Source of the DNA: Brettanomyces bruxellensis
Taxonomy: Eukaryota; Ascomycota; Pichiomycetes; Pichiales; Pichiaceae
DNA length: 64,000 nt
NCBI RefSeq assembly: GCF_011074885.1
Contig: NC_054685.1
Location: forward strand, 682,001 to 746,000
Direction: 5' to 3'
This document shows positions 57,424 to 64,000 of this stretch, in pieces; within the stretch, counting starts at the first letter, position 1; the number at the start of each line of letters is the position of its first letter. Made by a program: the position numbers and the translations under genes. Below the pieces are notes generated by a model. It had not been told where the DNA came from, searched no databases, and was given only the letters and a program-made list of their open reading frames with translations.

Positions 57424-59604
57424 TTACAAGTCAAAATCACCATACTTTTTGATGTATAATCCAAGCGCCTTAATAGGGAACACAAACTTGTAGTTCGGAT
57501 ACTGAATAGCACAAGAATGATTGAAAACTCCTTCGTCAGCTTCAAATAACCACTCACCAGATGGCTGTTGTCTGGAAATAATGAGGTCAATCCCCTTCTT
57601 GATTACTTCATGGTTAGGATACTTGGAAAGAAGTAGAGCGATAACAACCCAAGCTGTTTGAACTACCAAAGACTTCTTACTTGAAATATAGGTATGTGTC
57701 TCACTGGCTCTCATAGTTTCACCCCATCCACCATCAGCCAATTGTCGTTTAACAAGAAAGTCGCAGCCCTTCCGAACGACATCACTATTGTGATAATACT
57801 GACCAACGTGTGATAAAGCCTCAAGTGCAAACATTCCAGCATATGTATAGCAAATACCCCAAGAGCCATACCAAGAGCCATCAGTTCCTTGTGCCTTGGT
57901 AATATATTCAATAGCACGCTCAATAGCACGCTTGATATCAGCCTCTCTGTAAAATTCAGTTTCTGAGTATGATATCAAACCAAGAACAGATGAGTCTGTA
58001 CATTCAACATATGGATATTCAACCATAATATTACCAAAAACTTCAGCAGGATTAATCTTCTCAAGTAATGGTGTAGCCTTAATCGGTTCATATGAGGCAA
58101 ATGAGCCAAATTCGAAGGAACCGACATTTTGAAGACCGAGGAGAACGTCAATACCGGAGTGAAGCCTTCCCGTATCAAACAATATATGCAAATAAGAGAA
58201 CGCATCACTATTCATAACCATAAGAATGGACTTCATAGCCTCAGCTGTACAGTCACTAACAGTATACCCTTGCTCTTTTGTAGAGAAAGGCCAAGAGCCC
58301 TTCCTAGGTTCTCTGAATGAGCCAGGAACGCAATCCGTATCAAACTGCGACCTCACCAAAAACTTAAATGCATCCTCGATAGTCTTTTGATACTGCGGCT
58401 TTCCAGCAAGTCCGGATACAAATAAGCACTGAATTGCAAATGCAGCATCCCACACCTGACTTCCATTGGTACCCATAACAGTCATTCCCTGAGGACCCAT
58501 GAATAATTCCTCTGACATACGATCGAAGACCTTGTTGAACTTACTTCCATATATACCTTCTTCGACAAAAAGTACAATGGCAGTGAATGCACCAGAAACA
58601 GGAGCAATCGATAGATATGTACTGTTTTCAAGATCTTTTAGAAGAAGTTCGTAAGCACGCTTGTTCGAAAATTTCTGTAACCAGCGTGGCCTAATATACT
58701 TTTCATACTTCACCATACACCAATTGAGGGTGTTTAATAGTGTAGTATGTGGGTAATACAAGTCCACACCACAGACTGTGTTTCGATTGTGAGAAAAGTC
58801 AACATCATCAAAAGGTTTTGTAAATATTTCACTTCTAATCTCTTTTAGAAGAGGAGTCAACGGACATGAAACCTTAGCGGTACCAAGATAACCAGCTGCC
58901 AAGTAGATGGCTCTAGTATGAACCCACCAACGCATTGGGTGAATAGGCACCCAATAAGGAAGAGTGAAAAGTTCTGTAGGTGCCGGATTAACCCCATCCC
59001 AGCTATATAAGTTAAGTAAGGCAAGCCACATTTTACCCCAGTGTGGACATCCAATTGCACCACCCAGTTTCTTAAGTGTCACCCTTGCCTTTACACAAAC
59101 AGGATGATCCGCAGGAAGTCCAAGAAGCCTAAGAACGACATAATTCATTGTGGTTCCAAAGCAGGTCGATTTATCCTGTTCATGAAGCCCCCATCCACCA
59201 TCCACTGGATGTGAAGAATTAACTAAATAGCGAATCATTTCTTGACGAACAGCTTCAGGAATCTCTTTTCCTGAAAAATAGGCGGCCGCAACATAGCCAA
59301 TGGTCATAAACATGGGACCTTTATACTGGTTAGGCCAAGTACCTGACTTACTATCCTGAATTTCGCTGAAAAATGTAGCACCATCCTCCAACACTTCAGA
59401 AGCTCGTGTTCTTTGCTGCTTAAAACTTTTAACTGGAAATTTCTCACCTAAGAGATACTTTGTACAGTTGTCTTGAGGGTCTTTCGACACATCTGCGTCT
59501 TCTGGCAAATACGTCCATCTTTGAGCTCCAAGCTTGGTAGTTCTCAACCTCCAACGAGACAAATCCGTTGGCTGAATTCCAACTTCACTAGAATAATACT
59601 GCAT
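57424..59604 (-). CDS. ERG7: Lanosterol synthase (2,3-oxidosqualene cyclase)
   Basis: A 726-residue oxidosqualene cyclase that makes lanosterol, the first sterol of the ergosterol pathway, on ER/lipid-droplet membranes. The catalytic Asp lies in SDCTAEAM (Asp451, equivalent to Asp456 in S. cerevisiae Erg7). QW repeats are spread through both barrels, for example DGSWYGSWGICYTYAG, LADGGWGE and QQPSGEWLFE near the C-terminus. The N-terminal part includes QRWTYLPED and GGWGLHEQDKSTCFGTTMNY. The start is the ATG at 59604 (MQYYSSEVGIQPTDLSRWRL), which gives the family's usual length. The frame further upstream lacks an ATG. The short upstream region carries an SRE-like site. Confidence 0.97.
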   Translation of the reverse strand: MQYYSSEVGIQPTDLSRWRLRTTKLGAQRWTYLPEDADVSKDPQDNCTKYLLGEKFPVKSFKQQRTRASEVLEDGATFFSEIQDSKSGTWPNQYKGPMFMTIGYVAAAYFSGKEIPEAVRQEMIRYLVNSSHPVDGGWGLHEQDKSTCFGTTMNYVVLRLLGLPADHPVCVKARVTLKKLGGAIGCPHWGKMWLALLNLYSWDGVNPAPTELFTLPYWVPIHPMRWWVHTRAIYLAAGYLGTAKVSCPLTPLLKEIRSEIFTKPFDDVDFSHNRNTVCGVDLYYPHTTLLNTLNWCMVKYEKYIRPRWLQKFSNKRAYELLLKDLENSTYLSIAPVSGAFTAIVLFVEEGIYGSKFNKVFDRMSEELFMGPQGMTVMGTNGSQVWDAAFAIQCLFVSGLAGKPQYQKTIEDAFKFLVRSQFDTDCVPGSFREPRKGSWPFSTKEQGYTVSDCTAEAMKSILMVMNSDAFSYLHILFDTGRLHSGIDVLLGLQNVGSFEFGSFASYEPIKATPLLEKINPAEVFGNIMVEYPYVECTDSSVLGLISYSETEFYREADIKRAIERAIEYITKAQGTDGSWYGSWGICYTYAGMFALEALSHVGQYYHNSDVVRKGCDFLVKRQLADGGWGETMRASETHTYISSKKSLVVQTAWVVIALLLSKYPNHEVIKKGIDLIISRQQPSGEWLFEADEGVFNHSCAIQYPNYKFVFPIKALGLYIKKYGDFDL

Positions 59605-59861
59605 TCTTTTCTTTTCCTGATTATTCAACCAGAATTGAATAACATTAGAGGAATGCCAAGTGACCTTCAAAATAGACCCAGGCGCTAATAAGGCACGACA
59701 CGTGAGCCGGGAAAAAATAAAAAAACGTGGGAAGGAAAAAATAAATTGTTACACGGGCCGGGCGGGGGAACGAGCGCGTTACGGGATTAAGCCCTCGCCA
59801 ATCTTAGCTAACATTATACGAGCTTTTAAATTTCAGGAAAGAGCCTCTATAAATTGAAGAC
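59605..59861. promoter_or_regulatory. ERG7 promoter with SRE-like TCGTATA
   Basis: A 257-bp gap between ERG7 and ULA1, both on the minus strand. At 59815-59821 the minus strand reads TCGTATA, the core of the Upc2/Ecm22 sterol response element, 211 bp upstream of the ERG7 ATG. A CACGTG (about 59699-59704, Cbf1/Pho4-type core) and a short GC-rich patch (59755-59783) are also present. Confidence 0.55.
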
Positions 59862-61391
59862 TTATATTTTCCATGTCACTGCCTGTGAATGAATACCATC
59901 ATAACTTAGGCAATTGTCTAAAGTAACATATTGGCCTGTGATCACTTTAATCGCCTCCTGCGAAGCAATTCCACCTATTAGTGCGGATATGTTATGAATC
60001 TGTGCACCAGAACATCTGCACAACTCATCTAAAACCTTATCGAGACCATCTGGGAAGTCTTTAACCGAATTGTAGCGGCACAATAGTGATATAGTAATGG
60101 TACGCAGCTTGGATCTGTCCTGCATCGTAGGCAAACGATGAAACTTGAAGAAAAATTCCTCAGTCGATATGAGAGCGAGATATATATTGACATTTCGGAG
60201 TTCACTTGAATTTTCCCTATCAGTAAGTATTTCAGATCTAAACAAATCCCTTGAGCCCCGATGCACCTGCATAAAGCGGCAATTCTTCACAAAACTTGTT
60301 AATTGCAAATCTGTGAAGGGTAAAGTTTCTTCTCCAAGGAGCCTGTGAACAATTTGCACCATTTTATTCTTGTCTGCATTGAATTTGTTCTCGTAGAGCT
60401 TCTTTAGAGTAATATATTGGTCAGTGTCCGATTCCATATCTGGAATAACTCCACTCAAAGGGAGAATGCCCTCTTCCTCATAAAAAATTTTTAATGCCCT
60501 ACAAAGTAGCCAAAAATTATTAAGGCTACTTGGATCACCCTTAATTTTCAAATTATTGAAGATATCCTGTAAATTTGAAGGGATAGAGCTTGATCTTTTA
60601 AGCACAATTGCTGCCCTATTACAAGCTTGATCTAGATTTGCTTCTTCGCCTGTTCGTCTCAAGTGATCCTTTATATAGGTCCTGATTGCTGAAGGTGTCA
60701 ACTGCTGATTTTTAGTTCTTTCAAAACTCTGGTATATCTTGGAAAGAATAATACTGTATGGGACATTTGAAAATGTTTGGTCATCCATCCCATCGAGATC
60801 TATATTATCAATATAGTCCTGAAGTTCTGACCAACAGTTATCTATACGCAAATCCTCCAAATTATTATCATGAGTCTCCAAAATATCTTGTTCCTGCATC
60901 TGGATACGGACCGATCCATATAAACCAGCATTTACAGCTTTTATCAAGCACACGTTATTTTCCCAGAGAATGTTTGATAGTTGCTCTGACATGCCACTGT
61001 CTGGCAAATATTGATTCAAAATAACACAATCAAACTTATTCCAAAAAGGTACATCTTTTATGAGTTCCTTTAGATGACGATTTTCAACGGATATCAAGAC
61101 ATCCTTGTTCATTTCAGATATGTTTTGAGTTATCATTTCCGCTCGATTTTTACCCGTAAGTCCGTATGATATGAAAAAGTTTGATGCAATATCATCTTCA
61201 TTAACCTTTGTGTCATTATCAATAATAACAGCCCTACCAATTCCTGCAAGAACAATATTCTTTAATGTTTCGCTTGCAGTCGCATTTGCTCCGATTATGC
61301 AGACAGATGAACGACTTAAACTTTTCTGTCCACGGCTACTCCATAATCTAATTTGACGATCATACTTACTATTGACATCTTTCTCGTCCAT
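59862..61391 (-). CDS. ULA1: Ula1, regulatory subunit of the NEDD8/Rub1-activating enzyme
   Basis: A 509-residue APP-BP1/NAE1 homologue, which pairs with Uba3 to activate Rub1 for cullin modification. The E1-like N-terminus reads SKYDRQIRLWSSRGQKSL, followed by the Rossmann stretch SVCIIGANATASETLKNIVL and AGIGRAVIIDND. As expected for this subunit it lacks a catalytic Cys domain and an adenylation set of its own. The end has GAQIHNISALIGGIASQEAI and then KVITGQYV, the typical E1 fold closure. S. cerevisiae Ula1 is about 460 residues. The ATG at 61391 was chosen; the frame upstream of it opens only at TTG. It lies upstream of ERG7 in the same direction. Confidence 0.9.
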   Translation of the reverse strand: MDEKDVNSKYDRQIRLWSSRGQKSLSRSSVCIIGANATASETLKNIVLAGIGRAVIIDNDTKVNEDDIASNFFISYGLTGKNRAEMITQNISEMNKDVLISVENRHLKELIKDVPFWNKFDCVILNQYLPDSGMSEQLSNILWENNVCLIKAVNAGLYGSVRIQMQEQDILETHDNNLEDLRIDNCWSELQDYIDNIDLDGMDDQTFSNVPYSIILSKIYQSFERTKNQQLTPSAIRTYIKDHLRRTGEEANLDQACNRAAIVLKRSSSIPSNLQDIFNNLKIKGDPSSLNNFWLLCRALKIFYEEEGILPLSGVIPDMESDTDQYITLKKLYENKFNADKNKMVQIVHRLLGEETLPFTDLQLTSFVKNCRFMQVHRGSRDLFRSEILTDRENSSELRNVNIYLALISTEEFFFKFHRLPTMQDRSKLRTITISLLCRYNSVKDFPDGLDKVLDELCRCSGAQIHNISALIGGIASQEAIKVITGQYVTLDNCLSYDGIHSQAVTWKI

Positions 61392-61799
61392 GCTTTTAAA
61401 CCCGGATAGCGCCCACCAATGATTATATGTAATGTTTATGATTGTTAATGTATGCCACAAGGACGGTGATGGATTTCTTAATCACAAAAATCAGGTCAAG
61501 CACAGCCCGAATAAACAATTTAAATTCGGGAAAAAAGTTTAAGCCGTCCAAAATTAAAGAAAAGTCGAACCGAATAAACCATAGCTATATCCACGAGTCT
61601 ATAAAGTACACCGAATATGAATACAAAGCAGAAAAATTAAAGATCTAAAATAGAACAAAAACCTAACAAGAGCAAGAACGGAGGGATAAAAGATTAAAAG
61701 CACAGCGTCAAAAAAGTACCACAAAAAAGAAAACAAAAAGTATGGATTAGGCACGAATAAGTGCATATTAGTCGTAAAAGCAATTGATATTTTCAATCC
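61392..61799. other. Intergenic region between ULA1 and the SPX-RING gene
   Basis: A 408-bp AT/purine-rich spacer holding the ULA1 promoter and the SPX-RING 3' end. The short frames at 61442-61648 and 61599-61796 are not supported. Confidence 0.55.
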
Positions 61800-63545
61800 T
61801 CACATTATCACACATGCTTTTGAATCAGGATCAACAATGCCTCCATATTGCTCTTTGAATATTTCCTTCTCATTTTCAGCCTGCTTCTTTTTCACTTCCT
61901 TAGGGAAGTACATCTTAAGATATTCCATCTGCGAGACATCCAAATTGTTTTCGTCTGCCTTTAAAACAACATCTTTACGGCACAGTGGGCATCTGTCTTC
62001 ACCCTTACGTTGTAATTTTACCAGGCAGCGAACGCAAAACGTATGACCACAATCAAGTCGAATCGGCTTATAGGCAACTGAACAGCATATTGGACAAAGA
62101 TAATCATCGACCTGAGGAACAATATTAAGGAGTCTGTTTGCAACGATGGAACAGATATCTCTGCCAATTGAACTTTGTAAAATGTCAATCTTCTCAGACT
62201 GTTCCATCAGTTCAGGAAATAATTGTTTGGTCTTAAAGTGAGTACGCTTATCAAATTTCTTGAGGATCTTTGAAATCGCCATAATGTTCAATGCCTGAAA
62301 GTTCGACACCTTTAACATGGACTCATTCAAATCCTTAAATTCCATAAAGGCCTCCAATGACTCTTTTCTTTTGAATCGTCTCACTAACTTTTGCTTCTCT
62401 ATCTCCTCCAGAAACTTTCCATATCTTATTTTGGACGTCGTGTTACTAAGTACACCGGCTGATCTCTCAATCGTGCTAAAGAAAATCTGAGACTCTGTAT
62501 ATATCTGGAAGATCTTCCTCCAAACATACAAGTCACTCTTCTTAGCTTCTGGGGAAGAAGTCTTTGCCACTATAGAACCTATTTTCTCAACACAAGTAAT
62601 AATTTCACTCTCTCGCTCGTCGGTAAAGTTATTCAAAGCTTCGATTTCCTCATAGAGCATTTGGAAAAACTTTGCATCTTGGTGTAAGGAAACCGTGATT
62701 TCGTAGTACGGCTTATCATCGAACGGATTCAATGCCGTCATTGCACTTGATGTAGACAAAATACTTTGAGACGTTCCCATTGGAAGTGAAAGATATGCAG
62801 CAGCAGATCTTTCAATTGAAGTTTCTACTGATGATCTTTCATCTATGGATGGAGCACCAGCATCCATCGGCGTAGATGCAATTACATCATTGTTGGCACT
62901 ATTTTCATTTGGACTAGCAGTGTTGATCTTTTCAACCGAAACAGTTGGGGTGGCACTTGATGATTTTGCATTTAGTTTGTTATCGGCAGAAATTGTCGAA
63001 GCAGACGGATTTCTATCCTCAGCATCATCCTCAGCATCATCCTCAGCATCATCCTCAGCATCATCCTCATCGTTCTTCTCTGTCTCGTCATTTTCTGGTT
63101 TCATTTCTTCATCCTCTAAACTCTTGGTATCAATTTCTTTCGTACTTTCCGTTACTGGCTCAGATTTTGAGGAATAACTAGAATTCACTAGATGATCACC
63201 AGCATTCAATTCTGAATTGAGAACTTCCACATCAACTTTAGAATTTAATTTCAACTGCAACGGTTTAACATCATATTCATATCCAAGTTTATCAAGCTTG
63301 TCTGTTATAAGACTTTCCGTCAAAGGTGAAACATTCATACGAAGAACTGGCCTAATTTGCCTGTGAAGCTTGGATATTTCATAATTAATGGACATATTCT
63401 CTCTACTAGCTCCAACTTCCTCCATCTCTGTGACAGTCCTGTTAATAATCTTTTTTAGAGCCTTGTATCGAATGGCTTTCTGAATCCATTCATCTGGAAG
63501 TGTTTCCTCGGAAAGGACCTTCTGAAATTTTTTTGCAAACTTCAT
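61800..63545 (-). CDS. SPX-RING E3 ubiquitin ligase (S. pombe Pqr1 / plant NLA type)
   Basis: A 581-residue protein with an SPX domain and a RING finger. The SPX start is MKFAKKFQKVLSEETLPDEW then IQKAIRYKALKKIINR, with the Lys/Tyr residues that bind inositol pyrophosphates. The second SPX half, after a long acidic/Ser-rich insert (about 120-260), is YYEITVSLHQDAKFFQMLYE to ALNIMAISKILKKFDKRTH. The RING (about 484-522) has CPIC, CGHTFCVRC and CPLC, a C3HC4 pattern. The end CVIM is a CaaX-like box that could be prenylated. SPX-RING ligases degrade phosphate transporters when phosphate is ample; that role here is inferred. The insert holds a (DDAE)n repeat. The start is the ATG at 63545. Confidence 0.87.
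   Translation of the reverse strand: MKFAKKFQKVLSEETLPDEWIQKAIRYKALKKIINRTVTEMEEVGASRENMSINYEISKLHRQIRPVLRMNVSPLTESLITDKLDKLGYEYDVKPLQLKLNSKVDVEVLNSELNAGDHLVNSSYSSKSEPVTESTKEIDTKSLEDEEMKPENDETEKNDEDDAEDDAEDDAEDDAEDRNPSASTISADNKLNAKSSSATPTVSVEKINTASPNENSANNDVIASTPMDAGAPSIDERSSVETSIERSAAAYLSLPMGTSQSILSTSSAMTALNPFDDKPYYEITVSLHQDAKFFQMLYEEIEALNNFTDERESEIITCVEKIGSIVAKTSSPEAKKSDLYVWRKIFQIYTESQIFFSTIERSAGVLSNTTSKIRYGKFLEEIEKQKLVRRFKRKESLEAFMEFKDLNESMLKVSNFQALNIMAISKILKKFDKRTHFKTKQLFPELMEQSEKIDILQSSIGRDICSIVANRLLNIVPQVDDYLCPICCSVAYKPIRLDCGHTFCVRCLVKLQRKGEDRCPLCRKDVVLKADENNLDVSQMEYLKMYFPKEVKKKQAENEKEIFKEQYGGIVDPDSKACVIM
63016..63063 (-). repeat. 12-bp minisatellite coding (DDAE)n in the SPX-RING gene
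   Basis: Four exact tandem copies of TCCTCAGCATCA (plus strand) with a partial fifth, encoding Asp-Asp-Ala-Glu units in the acidic insert between the SPX halves. Copy number is likely to vary between strains because the units are identical. Confidence 0.95.
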
Positions 63546-64000
63546 GGTTGAATACAAATGACATTTAACCTCGAGTAGTCTTGCAATTTGAAACCTTTTT
63601 GATTGGTTAATCTGTAGCTAAAGAGCTTGCTTATACTATCCAATCTTTAAACCTTGAGCACGTTGCTTGTGGTCTAACGCTATCTTTTTGTTTATTCTAA
63701 TCTGTACTCTCTCAGTTTATGTCATATATGGACCATACCTCCTTAAAGTATAAATATGATTATTAATAACAAGTAATGATTAAGCAACCCAGAATGTCTC
63801 TTCGAAATAAAAGGAGTTTTACAAGGCGACAGTTCAAAAAGAATGATGTCCATCCATCTTTTCCGTACAAAAATTCAAAAAAAATTGAAACTTTGCGTGA
63901 TGGTGGGAAAGATCGCCAAGATCAAAAATCAGCCGGAGTATTAACTTTGCATTTCTAGAAGTTTTTTAAAGAAGTCAAAATTTTCGAGTTAGCGCAATGT
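63546..64000. other. SPX-RING upstream region and right window edge
   Basis: GCACGTTGC at 63658-63666 holds the CACGTT core bound weakly by Pho4. A 60-codon plus-strand frame (63776-63958, starting MIKQPRMSLRNKRSFTRRQF, basic) ends before the window edge and resembles no family I know. It is left uncalled. An ATG at 63997 may start a gene outside the window. Confidence 0.4.

Noticed and set aside
63776..63958. Small basic 60-residue protein at the right edge
   Set aside because: Too short and without any recognisable similarity; it could be chance, so it is only mentioned.
1..64000. CRISPR array, prophage or bacterial-type operon
   Set aside because: No regularly spaced repeats or phage genes; all content is eukaryotic yeast.

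Overview
The window is nuclear DNA of a budding yeast (Saccharomycotina). Most genes are intronless with short spacers. The three introns found carry GTAWGT donors and TACTAAC/TACTAAT branch sequences. Two tRNA genes are present, and most proteins match well-known yeast families. CTG appears to be read as leucine: adjacent CTG CTG codons in GET4 fall on a conserved Leu-Leu. That argues against the CUG-Ser clade and fits a Pichiaceae-type yeast (Brettanomyces, Pichia or Komagataella). I cannot name the species from the sequence alone.

Layout from left to right. 1-4.2 kb: a truncated gene, COQ11 and an intron-containing RPS28. 4.2-10.6 kb: a DDP1-type Nudix hydrolase, GET4 (spliced), an F-box protein and SEY1. 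10.6-12.8 kb: a gene-poor stretch with LTR-like relics and tRNA-Asn(GTT). 12.8-32 kb: MXR2, GLO1, the very large TAO3/Furry gene, an ER-anchored AMP-binding-like protein, a CDC1/TED1 metallophosphoesterase, a PCL-type cyclin and SEC10. 32-42.6 kb: SCC2, RAV2, SPC19 and a large unrecognised protein. 42.6-51.5 kb: a 2.2-kb empty spacer, a frame-broken RGS-domain gene, and a tricalbin with a 3-codon first exon and one frame break. 51.5-56 kb: a GPI-anchored phytase-like esterase, an AT-rich tract, a second LTR relic and tRNA-Phe(GAA). 56-64 kb: a LAA2-like AP-1 accessory protein, ERG7, ULA1 and an SPX-RING ubiquitin ligase.

Functionally the region is housekeeping: ER shape and ER contact sites (SEY1, tricalbin), tail-anchored protein insertion (GET4), exocytosis and clathrin traffic (SEC10, LAA2), chromosome segregation (SCC2, SPC19), V-ATPase assembly (RAV2), polarity (TAO3), sterol and ubiquinone synthesis (ERG7, COQ11), stress repair (MXR2, GLO1) and phosphate handling (SPX-RING, phytase-like, DDP1).

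The most notable observations are these. An RGS2-like gene is broken by several frame shifts, one of them a clean 5-bp tandem duplication. A neighbouring tricalbin is cut by one missing base. Two oppositely oriented LTR relics sit upstream of the two tRNA genes. A start-codon-only first exon (RPS28) and a 3-codon first exon (tricalbin) would be missed by ORF-based annotation. I found no clearly new biological system.
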